Of a stretch of DNA of 64,000 nucleotides, positions 41,755 to 50,254 are shown piece by piece. The DNA lies in NCBI RefSeq assembly GCF_027359595.1, contig NZ_CP114783.1, positions 434,001-498,000 of the forward strand. The letters are read 5' to 3'. The translations under genes and the position numbers were made by a program. The stretch's first letter is position 1; each line of letters begins with the position of its first letter. Origin of the DNA: Prochlorococcus marinus str. MIT 0912. Its GTDB lineage: Bacteria; Cyanobacteriota; Cyanobacteriia; PCC-6307; Cyanobiaceae. The notes beneath the pieces are model-generated. The model saw only the letters and a program-made list of their open reading frames with translations. It made no database searches and had not been told where the DNA came from.

Positions 41755-42555
41755 ATGATGAATAATATTGGCCTAATTTTATTTGATATAGATGGGGTTA
41801 TTCGTGACGTAACAAACAGCTATCGATTGGCTATCCAAGAAACTGTAAATTTTTTTAGTGGGTGGAGACCCTCGATAGAAGATATTGATTCTATAAAAAG
41901 TGAAGGCTGTTGGAACAATGATTGGGATTTGAGCCTAGAGATGATTAATAGACATGTACAAACAAACAATCTTTCTTTTTCAGCTCCGTCTAGAAAAATA
42001 TTAATTGAATGCTTTGAAAACTTTTATTTTGGTGGAGATCCAAACCATGACTCTAGTGAATGGTCAGGTTTTATTAAGGATGAAACTTTATTAGTCAAAC
42101 AAACACTTTTTAAGGAATTAACTCAGCGAAGAATTGGTTGGGGTTTCGTAAGTGGAGCTGAATTACCATCAGCGAAATTCGTCTTAGAGCAGAGGCTTGG
42201 CTTAGCCTATGCTCCCTTGATTGCAATGGGTGAAGCGCCTGAAAAACCTGATCCAACAGGTTTTATTTCATTATCTTCTAAACTTTCAAAAAATCCTTTA
42301 GGCCTTTCCAACCCTCCAATTGCATATATTGGAGATACTGTTGCAGATGTTAAAACAGTAATAAATGCTCGAATTAAGATCCCTGATCAGAAATTTATCA
42401 GTATCGCTATTGCTCCCCCACATTTACATGTAGATTCAAGTCGAGAGAAACGTCTAAGTTATGAGGCAGAGTTGAGTAAAGCAGGGGCAGACCTGATTAT
42501 TAAATCGATGGACAATTTAAAAAATGAAATTCTAAATTTGTTTATAAACCAATAG
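41755..42555 (+). CDS. HAD superfamily IA hydrolase
   Basis: 266 residues from the ATG at 41755 (a TTG ten codons earlier is possible). LILFDIDGVIRDV carries the nucleophile DxD pair; FVSGAELPSAKFVLE the motif-II region; PEKPDPTGF the Lys; IAYIGDTVADVKTV the final acidic motif. It resembles the hypothetical subfamily IA group 1 of HAD proteins (TIGR01548-like). Probable phosphatase on a small molecule; substrate unknown. Confidence 0.88.
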   Translation: MMNNIGLILFDIDGVIRDVTNSYRLAIQETVNFFSGWRPSIEDIDSIKSEGCWNNDWDLSLEMINRHVQTNNLSFSAPSRKILIECFENFYFGGDPNHDSSEWSGFIKDETLLVKQTLFKELTQRRIGWGFVSGAELPSAKFVLEQRLGLAYAPLIAMGEAPEKPDPTGFISLSSKLSKNPLGLSNPPIAYIGDTVADVKTVINARIKIPDQKFISIAIAPPHLHVDSSREKRLSYEAELSKAGADLIIKSMDNLKNEILNLFINQ

Positions 42556-42701
42556 ATAGTTCGATAATCTAATTTTTATTTTTCATAATTATTCAGTTGA
42601 ACAATAAAAAACTACATAAGATAATTTGTTAGAGAGGTGTTCAAAACAATTAGTAAATTATGAGCAATTAACCATCTTTAGCACGTAACTGCAAAACGAA
42701 A

Positions 42702-42986
42702 TCAAGCTGAAACTGCTTCAGCATTAATTACATCATCGTCAGACATGTTTACTTCATCATCATTTGATTTCTTATTTTGAAGAATGTAGTAAGCAGCTCC
42801 ACCAGCAACTGTTGATGAGACAATTAATCCAGAAATAAGTGTAAGTGCAACGAGTCCGCCTATCAGTCCACCTTTCAAACGAAGAAGGTTTGATTTAATT
42901 AAAAGAAGTAAAAGTAATGTTGAAGTTGCTTTTAATGAAGCGATTCTTAAAGCTGTTAAAGGCCAAAATGGATTAAAGAAAAACAT
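42702..42986 (-). CDS. Membrane protein with acidic tail (94 residues)
   Basis: Two hydrophobic stretches (ALRIASLKATSTLLLLLLI and GLIGGLVALTLISGLIVSST) and an acidic tail (NDDEVNMSDDDVINAEAVSA). ATG start. Not recognised. Confidence 0.6.
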   Translation of the reverse strand: MFFFNPFWPLTALRIASLKATSTLLLLLLIKSNLLRLKGGLIGGLVALTLISGLIVSSTVAGGAAYYILQNKKSNDDEVNMSDDDVINAEAVSA

Positions 42987-43042
42987 TTTAAAATTTCTTT
43001 CTTCAAATGTAGAGGCTTTTTTGACTTATTGAGGAAAAAAAA

Positions 43043-43225
43043 CTAGAAAATGGCGAAATTGCTTGTAGTTCCTTTAGGTGTAACAAAGTCTTGTACAACT
43101 TCTTCGCTCATACATTCAGTTGGATAGGAGATCACATTCTTTGCTGTGAATCCTGCACCAATGGCAACCACACCAATCACAAAAATCCATTTGGATCTTT
43201 CACTTGAAATAAGTCTGTTAATCAT
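43043..43225 (-). CDS. Small single-helix protein
   Basis: 60 residues. Helix WIFVIGVVAIGAGFTAKNVI, then YPTECMSEEVVQDFVTPKGT. One Cys. Adjacent to the next gene with no gap; three genes from 43635 to 43043 form a compact unit. Confidence 0.6.
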   Translation of the reverse strand: MINRLISSERSKWIFVIGVVAIGAGFTAKNVISYPTECMSEEVVQDFVTPKGTTSNFAIF

Positions 43226-43432
43226 TTACGAAAAATCATTGATTTTTATTCTGTCAAATAGTCTGAGAATTGGGTCAAAAAGATATTGATCGAGAGTTTT
43301 ATCAGCATTTTGAGAAGTCATTACCCAATAAATAAAAGCCCCAATACAGAGAAGAGTTAATATTTTCGGCCAAAAGTTTTCTGGATAATTCGAATCGGAG
43401 TTGAATTGGTTTTCTTTTCTCATTACTTCCAA
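43226..43432 (-). CDS. Small single-helix protein
   Basis: 68 residues (or 65 from the second Met). Polar start, helix ILTLLCIGAFIYWVM, acidic end (LDQYLFDPILRLFDRIKIND). Overlaps the preceding gene by ten bases, which points to co-translation. Not recognised. Confidence 0.6.
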   Translation of the reverse strand: MEVMRKENQFNSDSNYPENFWPKILTLLCIGAFIYWVMTSQNADKTLDQYLFDPILRLFDRIKINDFS

Positions 43433-43635
43433 CGTATACGTTCTGGATGATCTTTTTCAATTTTCCTAAGTAGCAAAACCAAACCCGCAAGACTCAATGT
43501 TCCAATGACAAGTGAAACTTGCATAAAGGTTTTTATGAAAGGGTCTAAAACCGCAAAAAAATTCATTTTCTCAACAACTGTCGCCACCATTACAACCAAT
43601 AATCTTGAAAGTGAGTCTGGAGGAATTAAGAACAT
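43423..43635 (-). CDS. Small two-helix membrane protein
   Basis: 70 residues: hydrophobic start (LLVVMVATVVEKMNFFAVLD), second helix (VSLVIGTLSLAGLVLLLRK) and a charged end. First of the three-gene unit. Not recognised. Confidence 0.6.
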   Translation of the reverse strand: MFLIPPDSLSRLLVVMVATVVEKMNFFAVLDPFIKTFMQVSLVIGTLSLAGLVLLLRKIEKDHPERIRWK

Positions 43636-43712
43636 ATCTTCTGACTAATTAACTTGTTGCTTTTATCTTAGTATTAGCTTGAATTTAGAAATACATTTTA
43701 ATTATTTTTGGA

Positions 43713-43817
43713 ATGTGCGGTCAACGTCCAAATATTCGCCTAGTCCGTCCTCGGGTTTCCTCTGTTAAACAACTAACCCGGTTTCAATCATTGGTAAGTT
43801 TCTTTAAAAAATATTAG
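43713..43817 (+). CDS. Possible basic microprotein (34 residues)
   Basis: MCGQRPNIRLVRPRVSSVKQ and a short basic end. ATG start, Arg-rich, no membrane segment. Composition is coherent, but no other support exists. Confidence 0.35.
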   Translation: MCGQRPNIRLVRPRVSSVKQLTRFQSLVSFFKKY

Positions 43818-43879
43818 TTCCTGTATTAGGAAGATTTCAATAAAGTTGCTAATTTCGTATTAGCTCCAAATTAACTTAA

Positions 43880-44476
43880 TTGACCTTCAGATCATTATTG
43901 TTATTAGCACATCTACAAGCATTTCTCATCCCTATCCTTATTGGAATTAAGTCCATAAACAGATTCAAGCAAATTAGATTTCCTCTGCTACCACCTTTTG
44001 CCTTTATCTCACTAGGTCTTGCTTCAATGTTTGAGATGTTCGATCATACGACTACGGATTGGATATATGTAGATCACTCATCAATATATAATTGGCTGTT
44101 TTATTCATTTCTTTCTATTGGATTATCGTTCTTTACTATTTCAGTAGCGAAAAACAAGTCGATCATAACTAGCAATATTTTGTTAATAATTGCCGCGGTT
44201 TTTTCTTATTGGTTACTAGACAAATCAACAACTCTTTTAATTCAAGTATTAATAAGTATTCTACTTATATTGCAATGGTGGAACCGATTTAAAGATTGGG
44301 TCTTCTTTATTTATCCCATCACGGGAGTAATCTTTACTACATTCTTTGGGATTCTACTTTCAAGTTCAGGCGAACAAATATGGCATGTATTTATAGGTCC
44401 ATCAGGAACGATAAGTGTCTTAGCTTTTTACTCAGTTTTAAAGAGATCAAGAAAAAAAGAAATCATTTCTGCTTAA
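43880..44476 (+). CDS. Multi-helix membrane protein (198 residues)
   Basis: About six hydrophobic segments. TTG start at 43880 (TFRSLLLLAHLQAFLIPILI). A polar loop MFEMFDHTTTDWIYVDHSS contains acidic and His residues that could be functional. No family recognised with confidence; a DUF of cyanobacterial membrane proteins is possible. Confidence 0.7.
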   Translation: MTFRSLLLLAHLQAFLIPILIGIKSINRFKQIRFPLLPPFAFISLGLASMFEMFDHTTTDWIYVDHSSIYNWLFYSFLSIGLSFFTISVAKNKSIITSNILLIIAAVFSYWLLDKSTTLLIQVLISILLILQWWNRFKDWVFFIYPITGVIFTTFFGILLSSSGEQIWHVFIGPSGTISVLAFYSVLKRSRKKEIISA

Positions 44477-44586
44477 TAAGATATTGATCAACTTCAAGAT
44501 CGCTATGACTTATTAAAATTACATTTGCAGTTATCATCTTAGGTAAGATGATTCATCCCATTACGTTGATTAATGTTTAAAAGCTA

Positions 44587-44751
44587 ATGAGTCTGAGTTC
44601 TCATAGACAACACAAAATTTATATTGCTGCAACGATGGGGTATGGACTTGGTTCTGAAGATCCAGAAGAATTAGCGCTTTATGAGATGATCAAAAAAGAA
44701 ATAGAAAAAGACTGCAGAAAAAGAAATATGGGCATTAAAAGAACTGATTAG
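44587..44751 (+). CDS. Small charged protein (54 residues)
   Basis: ATG frame in the gap. SLSSHRQHKIYIAATMGYGL, then SEDPEELALYEMIKKEIEKD. Soluble, helical end. Ends 64 bases before the tRNA. Not recognised. Confidence 0.55.
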   Translation: MSLSSHRQHKIYIAATMGYGLGSEDPEELALYEMIKKEIEKDCRKRNMGIKRTD

Positions 44752-44814
44752 ACTCTCATTTCAGAAAGTGTCTAAAGATAGGGTAGTCATTTAACTTCGC
44801 TAACTTAAAGATCT

Positions 44815-44886
44815 GCGGGTGTAGTTCAGTGGTAGAACGTCAGCTTCCCAAGCTGAATGTCGCCAGTTCGAGTCTGGTCATCCGCT
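44815..44886 (+). tRNA. tRNA-Gly(CCC)
   Basis: 72-base cloverleaf: acceptor GCGGGTG pairs with CATCCGC, discriminator T, D arm GTTC/GAAC, anticodon stem TCAGC/GCTGA with loop TTCCCAA (anticodon CCC), T arm GCCAG/CTGGT with TTCGAGT loop. No 3' CCA is encoded. It lies between small genes, with no integrase or direct repeat seen next to it. Confidence 0.95.
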
Positions 44887-44993
44887 TGAAAAAAAATCGA
44901 AACTAAATTCTAATTGTGTGGTGTAACTCACAACAGCAAGTTCAGTCCACAGAAAACAATTGATATCGACATAATTTGATTTTAGAGTTTTAC

Positions 44994-45338
44994 ATGGATA
45001 ATCCCTCTAAGGAACAAATTCTTGCTACATCCAGTGGATGGGTAGCGACAACATTAAATTTCTTTCCTGGCTTAGGTGCTGGATACCTTTACCAACGTCG
45101 CTGGATTCCTTACTTTGCAACTGTAGGAGCAGCTACAGCTTGGTTCATTCTAGGAGCCATCTTAAATGGTGATACAGAGCCAACAAAAGCCGAACAATTA
45201 ATTGGAATAGGAGGCTTATTTTTGATATCAATCACAACAATGGTTGAATCTAAAATTGCTCATAAGAAAGCAAGATTAGTCGTAGAAGAACAGCTTCAGG
45301 CAAAGACTCCAAAGAAAAAAGGAGGTCTTTTTAGATAA
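44994..45338 (+). CDS. Membrane protein with GLG loop (114 residues)
   Basis: From the ATG at 44994 (a TTG six codons earlier is possible). Two or three hydrophobic segments (GWVATTLNFFPGLGAGYLYQ, PYFATVGAATAWFILGAIL, IGIGGLFLISITTMV) and a basic tail (KTPKKKGGLF). The NFFPGLGAGYLYQRRW start is a pattern of TM2-like/DUF proteins with a Gly-rich turn; family conserved in cyanobacteria. Function unknown. Confidence 0.75.
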   Translation: MDNPSKEQILATSSGWVATTLNFFPGLGAGYLYQRRWIPYFATVGAATAWFILGAILNGDTEPTKAEQLIGIGGLFLISITTMVESKIAHKKARLVVEEQLQAKTPKKKGGLFR

Positions 45339-45478
45339 TCAGTCATTTAGAAAATTAATAGTGATGACAGTAAAAAATCATAATTGTGTTAGGAGAAGTT
45401 GAAGATATGATTAATGAGACAGAATTTTATATAAAAATATGCAATGTTCGTTTGGCTCATGATCATCTAATCAAATAA

Positions 45479-45763
45479 TTGGCTCTAGAAACAACTGTAT
45501 TCAACTTTAAGATTTCTGTTCCGTTTGAACAATGGGCAGCGGTATATGACAGTGAAGAAAACAAACAACTTATGAAAGAAGAAAAAATTGTTTTTCTTTA
45601 TAGAGGGATAAATAAAGATGATCCAAGTAGTGCCGTTGTTATAGAGCAGGCTGAAGAAGGTAAATCAATCGCAATGTTTTCCAATCCTGAAGTAAAACCT
45701 TTAATTGAGGAAGCTGGATACATTTATGATTCAACCGTCATCACTAGTTACTTACGAAATTAA
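45479..45763 (+). CDS. DUF3764 family protein
   Basis: 94 residues with a TTG start (LETTVFNFKISVPFEQWAAV). FLYRGINKDDPSSAVVIEQA and KPLIEEAGYIYDSTVITSY match the members at 4918 and 19800. Ends seven bases before the lipoprotein gene, same strand, so they are probably co-transcribed. Function unknown. Confidence 0.78.
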   Translation: MALETTVFNFKISVPFEQWAAVYDSEENKQLMKEEKIVFLYRGINKDDPSSAVVIEQAEEGKSIAMFSNPEVKPLIEEAGYIYDSTVITSYLRN

Positions 45764-45770
45764 TTAAAAG

Positions 45771-46022
45771 ATGAAGCACTTTCTTTCTCTTGTTGTATTT
45801 GCTGTATTTATGAGTGGCTGTACAAAGAACACTTCTCGAGTCAGTTCCTTAAAATCAAATGTAATCTCTGAGACACAAAGACAAAGAAATCTTTGCCTTG
45901 ATTGGTATGCTTACAGAATTGAAACAGCTAAAGCAATTTCAGACCTAAATCTCAAAACAGAAAAAGAGTCGGATTTAATGGTTTATTGTGAGTTCTTTAA
46001 AAATGTAGCTGACACGAATTAA
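45771..46022 (+). CDS. Two-Cys lipoprotein
   Basis: 83 residues. Lipobox FMSGC (Cys17) after KHFLSLVVFAV shows a lipoprotein. Mature part: NLCLDWYAYRIETAKAISDL with Leu61 at Cys42+19 in DLNL, and VYCEFFK (Cys73). Same two-Cys pattern as 9836, 28215 and 30785. Follows a DUF3764 gene. Function unknown. Confidence 0.75.
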   Translation: MKHFLSLVVFAVFMSGCTKNTSRVSSLKSNVISETQRQRNLCLDWYAYRIETAKAISDLNLKTEKESDLMVYCEFFKNVADTN

Positions 46023-46232
46023 CTTTTTACATTGAGTTGAATTAGCCCTGTAGTTTTATGTCTTGAAACTTTCCCAACGAACAACTGAATCCAAAATTTA
46101 CTCTCCATTTTTTAGACTTATCGGCTAGTACAAAACAAAAATTTTAAGAACATTAAAGCTTCGAATCTATGCTAGAAATATAAAAGAAAGAATCATCAAA
46201 TTAAAGACTTAACCAACTACAAAAAGATCTAA

Positions 46233-47927
46233 ATGGGCAGTACTAAAGCTATGCAGACAACTAGAACTTTCTCAGAGTTTGCAAAAAAAGCTGACTACTC
46301 ATTATTGGATTCTCTCGAACCTGATCCTCAGGCAACAGATGATGGTGACGACCACCTAACAAGAGAGGTCTTTTCTGGTCACTATGTACCTGTTACTCCA
46401 ACAGCAATTCCAAAGCCAGAATATGTCGCTCACAGTAAAATATTATTTAACGAGTTAGGCTTGAGTCAGGAACTTGCTCTAGATGAGCTTTTTCGTCGTC
46501 TATTCTCCGGCGACATAAGTGCTGCGACAACACCGATGCGACCATTTGGATGGGCTACCGGTTACGCACTATCTATCTATGGAACTGAATATACTCAGCA
46601 ATGTCCATTTGGGACAGGTAACGGCTATGGAGATGGGAGAGCTATTTCTGTATTTGAAGGTCTTTTTAATGGCAAAAGATGGGAAATGCAACTGAAAGGA
46701 GGAGGTCCAACACCATACTGTAGAGGGGCTGATGGACGAGCAGTGCTTCGTTCAAGTGTTCGTGAGTTTTTAGCGCAGGAATATATGCAATCACTCGGAG
46801 TACCAACATCACGATCTCTAACACTGTATGTCTCTAAATCTGAAACAGTCCGCAGGCCTTGGTATACAAAAGACTCCAATTCAATCGATCCAGACATCTT
46901 GGTAGAGACACCAGCTGCAATCTCAACACGAGTCGCGCCATCATTTTTACGGGTAGGTCAGATAGAACTCTTTGCACGTCGAGTACGCAACAATGAGCAT
47001 CAAGATGCAATGAAAGAGCTCGAGATGATTGTGAAGCACTTAATCGTAAGAAATTACAAGGAGGAAATTGATCCGACCCTTAGCTTTAGCGATCAAGTCG
47101 TTGAGCTCGCAAATTCATTCCGAGAACGACTCACATCATTAGTAGCTAATTGGATGCGGATAGGCTACTGCCAAGGTAATTTCAACAGTGACAACTGCGC
47201 TGCAGGAGGTTTCACCCTCGATTACGGTCCATTTGGTTTTTGCGAACTCTTCGATCCTAGATTCCAACCTTGGACAGGAGGTGGTGAACATTTTGCTTTC
47301 TTTAACCAACAAGTTGCTGCCGAAGCAAATTATCAAATGTTTTGGGGGGCGATTCGACCTCTACTTACCGGCAACGCAAAGGCACTGGATAGGCTAGATA
47401 TCATCCGCGATGGATTTACTACGGTAATGAATCAGAAAATGGAGAACATGTGGACAAAGAAACTAGGCTTAGTCACCTATGACGCACCTCTAGTAAATGA
47501 AATGCTACAACTCATGGTTCACACAAAGGTCGACTACACAATCTTTTTCCGAAAACTTTCAAGTATCCCCAAAAAACTTAAGGACTTGAAAGATAGCTTC
47601 TATCTACCAATTTCAGAAGAGATTGAGACCAAATGGATCAGTTGGTTGCAAAGATGGCGGGAGCACGTAATTAAAAAAGGTGATCAAAATAAAATATCAG
47701 CAAAAATGAAACGCATTAATCCAAAATACACATGGAGGGAATGGCTCATCACACCAGCATACGAAATGGCAGAGAAAGGCGACTATGGTCTCATAATGGA
47801 ACTACAAGCAGTTTTAGACAAACCTTACGAGGAACAATCATTAGAGGTACAGAAAAAATACGACAGACTCAAGCCCAAGAAATTCTTTGGAGCCGGTGGG
47901 ATTTCCCATTACAGCTGTTCCTCATGA
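46233..47927 (+). CDS. selO: Protein adenylyltransferase SelO (UPF0061/YdiU)
   Basis: 564 residues, pseudokinase fold. [20 protein letters not shown] at 153-172 is the nucleotide-binding region, with RSSVREFL following; NFNSDN at 316-321 and DYGPFGF at 330-336 carry the metal-binding and active-site residues. The enzyme transfers AMP to Ser, Thr or Tyr and in E. coli acts on redox proteins including glutaredoxin. The C-terminus HYSCSS has Cys three from the end, where eukaryotic SelO has selenocysteine. The usual HG before the metal site reads QG here. Confidence 0.92.
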   Translation: MGSTKAMQTTRTFSEFAKKADYSLLDSLEPDPQATDDGDDHLTREVFSGHYVPVTPTAIPKPEYVAHSKILFNELGLSQELALDELFRRLFSGDISAATTPMRPFGWATGYALSIYGTEYTQQCPFGTGNGYGDGRAISVFEGLFNGKRWEMQLKGGGPTPYCRGADGRAVLRSSVREFLAQEYMQSLGVPTSRSLTLYVSKSETVRRPWYTKDSNSIDPDILVETPAAISTRVAPSFLRVGQIELFARRVRNNEHQDAMKELEMIVKHLIVRNYKEEIDPTLSFSDQVVELANSFRERLTSLVANWMRIGYCQGNFNSDNCAAGGFTLDYGPFGFCELFDPRFQPWTGGGEHFAFFNQQVAAEANYQMFWGAIRPLLTGNAKALDRLDIIRDGFTTVMNQKMENMWTKKLGLVTYDAPLVNEMLQLMVHTKVDYTIFFRKLSSIPKKLKDLKDSFYLPISEEIETKWISWLQRWREHVIKKGDQNKISAKMKRINPKYTWREWLITPAYEMAEKGDYGLIMELQAVLDKPYEEQSLEVQKKYDRLKPKKFFGAGGISHYSCSS

Positions 47928-48113
47928 ATCAACACCAGAATTTAAAACTTACGAAGTTTGAGCTATAGAATTTAAACCAAAGTTTAATTATCTTCAATAA
48001 GAACAACAAACATAAAAAGATTCTTTGGATGACTTTTTTATATAGGGAACCGAACCAATCATTCTCTCGATAAAGGAATATTTAATGCACTATAAACTTA
48101 TTGATTTTGAACC

Positions 48114-48242
48114 ATGTCCGAAGATACAAAATCTAAAATCAGAATTTTTCTTCCATTTAGTTGGTTCATTCCCGCTCTCATTTCTTTTGGGGTGATTAAT
48201 TTCCACCAACTTTCTGCGGGCATCTCACCCATCTCCATTTAG
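48114..48242 (+). CDS. Single-helix membrane microprotein (42 residues)
   Basis: Polar start (SEDTKSKIRIF), helix LPFSWFIPALISFGVI, and a tail ending SPISI. First of a tight run of three small genes (48114, 48247, 48381). Not recognised. Confidence 0.55.
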   Translation: MSEDTKSKIRIFLPFSWFIPALISFGVINFHQLSAGISPISI

Positions 48243-48246
48243 AACT

Positions 48247-48381
48247 ATGTCATCACATATTCCTGAATTCTACGAATCAATAGTTGAAGCTTCTGATAGA
48301 GGAGAGTTATGGGGGCTAGATCAATTTACAAATAACATTAATCAACTTGAAATCAACTTTGATCGTTCTGAATATAAATAA
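48247..48381 (+). CDS. LWGL-motif small protein (44 residues)
   Basis: MSSHIPEFYESIVEASDRGE followed by LWGLDQFTNN and an acidic helix. Y-x2-[VI]V-x-AS-[KR]-G-x-LWGL matches the 26-residue frame at 4536. Stop overlaps the next ATG (TAATG). Function unknown. Confidence 0.6.
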   Translation: MSSHIPEFYESIVEASDRGELWGLDQFTNNINQLEINFDRSEYK

Positions 48382-48548
48382 TGCACAACTTCGATAAAAC
48401 AAGTCCTCTAAACCAAGAAGATAGGGAATTACTTTCTGATTTAAAATCTACCTTTGACCTTGGGACCCAAACTATCATTGGGCAAGATGAAGATGAAATA
48501 GTTGATGATCTCATTGAACTAATGACTGAATATAATGAAGATCTATAA
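48381..48548 (+). CDS. Acidic small protein (55 residues)
   Basis: HNFDKTSPLNQEDRELLSDL then a strongly acidic end (DEDEIVDDLIELMTEYNED). Starts within the stop of the previous gene. Soluble, likely binds a basic partner. Not recognised. Confidence 0.6.
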   Translation: MHNFDKTSPLNQEDRELLSDLKSTFDLGTQTIIGQDEDEIVDDLIELMTEYNEDL

Positions 48549-48657
48549 CTAGAGTTAACACTTTAAATACTAACTTGTGTGATTTAGAAATTTCTTTTTT
48601 TTAATACGATCGAATTGTAAAAATTATTGAACTCAAGAAAGTAAAAAAGAGAAAATC

Positions 48658-48903
48658 TCAACTATTAATTTTTTGCCAAATAATTTCAGCATCTCTAAGA
48701 AGGTAAATAGCTTCTTTCCTGCCAACGGCTCTTTCAGCATCATTCATTAGCTTTATGTACCTCTCTCTCAAAGCTTGCTTTTCCATGACAACTTTGGTGA
48801 ACATATGAAGATTTTCTTGTCGATCGTCAATTTTACTTTTGGATAAATTCTTTATGAAGCCATGCGGGTATTTAGCTTTTACACGAACGTTGTGCCTACT
48901 CAT
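48658..48903 (-). CDS. Small basic helical protein (81 residues)
   Basis: RHNVRVKAKYPHGFIKNLSK then helices (MEKQALRERYIKLMNDAERA). ATG start. A GTAGGG-type element lies upstream at 48968. Soluble, not recognised. Confidence 0.65.
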   Translation of the reverse strand: MSRHNVRVKAKYPHGFIKNLSKSKIDDRQENLHMFTKVVMEKQALRERYIKLMNDAERAVGRKEAIYLLRDAEIIWQKINS

Positions 48904-48967
48904 TTAACAAATCTTGGTTACTGATTTATCACATAAACATTCTGAAAAGGGAAATTATCAACCGCGT

Positions 48968-48979
48968 GTAGGGTTAACC
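48968..48979 (-). promoter_or_regulatory. GGTTAGCCCTAC-type element
   Basis: Minus strand reads GGTTAACCCTAC, one mismatch to the element upstream of the 36-residue proteins. It is 65 bases before the ATG of the gene ending at 48658, a spacing similar to that at 40295. Confidence 0.4.
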
Positions 48980-48992
48980 TCCAATTTTTTAT

Positions 48993-49130
48993 TCAACGAA
49001 GAGCTTTACCCACTTCGATGCCATAGTCTTTAGCGAGTTCAATTAACTCTTGCATTGACAAATCTACTAGATAACTTCGGATACATTGATAAGCATTAAA
49101 GCTCTCAATACTTTTTCTCTCATTGAACAT
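48993..49130 (-). CDS. Small helical protein (45 residues), start uncertain
   Basis: FNERKSIESFNAYQCIRSYL then SMQELIELAKDYGIEVG. The same frame is open and protein-like further upstream (ALFIKEALALRISRA) but has no start codon there. Either a rare start codon is used or the 5' part was lost. Confidence 0.45.
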   Translation of the reverse strand: MFNERKSIESFNAYQCIRSYLVDLSMQELIELAKDYGIEVGKALR

Positions 49131-49324
49131 TGCACGAGAGATTCTTAGAGCTAAGGCTTCTTTAATGAAGAGTGCACAAAAACAACTATTAGAATGTTAT
49201 TCAACCTCTTGATATGTGTGTGTACCAATCATCTTAAAAAAAACAAAAAATAAGATCAATAAAGTTGCCCTCAAAGCCACACTATGCAAATTGACCTTTT
49301 AAAATTTGTTTAAATTAAATAGCT

Positions 49325-49537
49325 ATGATAGAAGCAAATAAAAACAAAAAACTTGGTTTTACCCCAAAGACATCAAAGAATTCAGGAAAAAAGGAGATAC
49401 TTAAAGAGCCCAAAGGAAGACTTATTTCATGGTCTCCCTGGCCTCCTGCTAATTTCAAAACTCGTTACCCAGCATTCCCCTTAGTTACTACTGTTTTGAT
49501 TTTAATAATTTTACGCTGGCTAACCTTGTCTAATTAG
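49325..49537 (+). CDS. Small protein with C-terminal membrane helix
   Basis: 70 residues. Lys-rich start (NKNKKLGFTPKTSKNSGKK), then SWSPWPPANFKTRYPAFPLV and a C-terminal helix (TTVLILIILRWLTL). Trp/Pro-rich middle. Not recognised. Confidence 0.6.
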   Translation: MIEANKNKKLGFTPKTSKNSGKKEILKEPKGRLISWSPWPPANFKTRYPAFPLVTTVLILIILRWLTLSN

Positions 49538-49587
49538 CTTAATTAAGTCCTATAAATAGTGAAAAGTAATTGTAGGAAAGTAGTTTT

Positions 49588-49770
49588 TCAAAAGTGAAAA
49601 TAGGGTATTTCCCTTGGTGGGACTGGACGTGTAGAACAGATACCAAATTGCAAACACTCCATCACATCATCATCATATTTTGGCTTGTAATTAGAAAACA
49701 AATCAGACATTTCATTTCCTTGATGGGAAACCCCAGAAAAATTTCGAAATAATTGCTTTGAGAATGGCAT
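49588..49770 (-). CDS. ECLQFGIC-motif microprotein
   Basis: 60 residues from the ATG at 49770. Ends with an acidic stretch and MECLQFGICSTRPVPPREIP. ECLQFGIC is shared exactly with the genes at 51092 and 51447. The N-terminal half differs between members, so the conserved block is near the C-terminus. The two Cys spaced C-x5-C may be a functional site. A conserved element lies upstream at 49824-49851. Confidence 0.7.
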   Translation of the reverse strand: MPFSKQLFRNFSGVSHQGNEMSDLFSNYKPKYDDDVMECLQFGICSTRPVPPREIPYFHF

Positions 49771-49823
49771 AGTTAGACATCTAAACAACCTGCTTAATTT
49801 CTACTCATATTGGTTTAAGAAAT

Positions 49824-49851
49824 CTATGGGAAGGAACACTCAAGTATTTAT
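49824..49851 (-). promoter_or_regulatory. Shared upstream block of the ECLQFGIC genes
   Basis: On the minus strand it begins ATAAATACTTGAGTGTTCCTT and ends CCCATAG. The other two genes have ATAAATACTT at 51011 and 51387, ending in CTCTAG. Distance to the ATG is 53 bases. Candidate promoter; -35 and -10 positions were not resolved. Confidence 0.5.
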
Positions 49852-49992
49852 ACAGTCACGGAAACACTATTTGATACATAAAGACATTATCGAAGGATCA
49901 ACTAGTGCTTTTAATGAAAGACATTGTTTTATTAATACGTTGCAAATTTACTCGACGCTTTACTATGGCTTTTCTCGATAATAAAAGTTCGA

Positions 49993-50244
49993 TTATTTTG
50001 ATTTTTCTCTTTGACTAAAGCCCTCCGGAGACTGAAGATAAGATGTTTGGCCTAAATAGGGATCTTCGCCAAAAAGATCGTTCATTTGCTTCTCTGTCAT
50101 TTGCTTAGGGACTTGAACGGTTTCAGTAGGATCTGATTCTATAATCGATGAATCTATTTCATCTGCATTAACAGCCGCAGGACAAAAAATCAGAAGAAGA
50201 GCAAGAGAGAAAGAAACAATTCGAATTAGCAATGAGTCAATCAT
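49993..50244 (-). CDS. Exported acidic protein (83 residues)
   Basis: ATG at 50244 chosen because it begins the signal peptide (LIRIVSFSLALLLIFCPAAV, cleavage after NA). Mature part acidic (DEIDSSIIESDPTETVQVPK), ending QSPEGFSQREKSK. A longer frame upstream would overlap the next gene. Not recognised. Confidence 0.6.
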   Translation of the reverse strand: MIDSLLIRIVSFSLALLLIFCPAAVNADEIDSSIIESDPTETVQVPKQMTEKQMNDLFGEDPYLGQTSYLQSPEGFSQREKSK

Positions 50245-50254
50245 TTTCTTGAAA

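Noticed and set aside
43302-43490. 62-residue minus-strand frame
   Set aside because: Overlaps two genes of the compact set 43043-43635 in another frame.
44815-44886. tRNA-Gly as an integration site of a mobile island
   Set aside because: No integrase, no partial tRNA copy and no flanking direct repeat were seen nearby.
46625-47397. Several short frames inside selO
   Set aside because: Shadows of the well-supported SelO frame.
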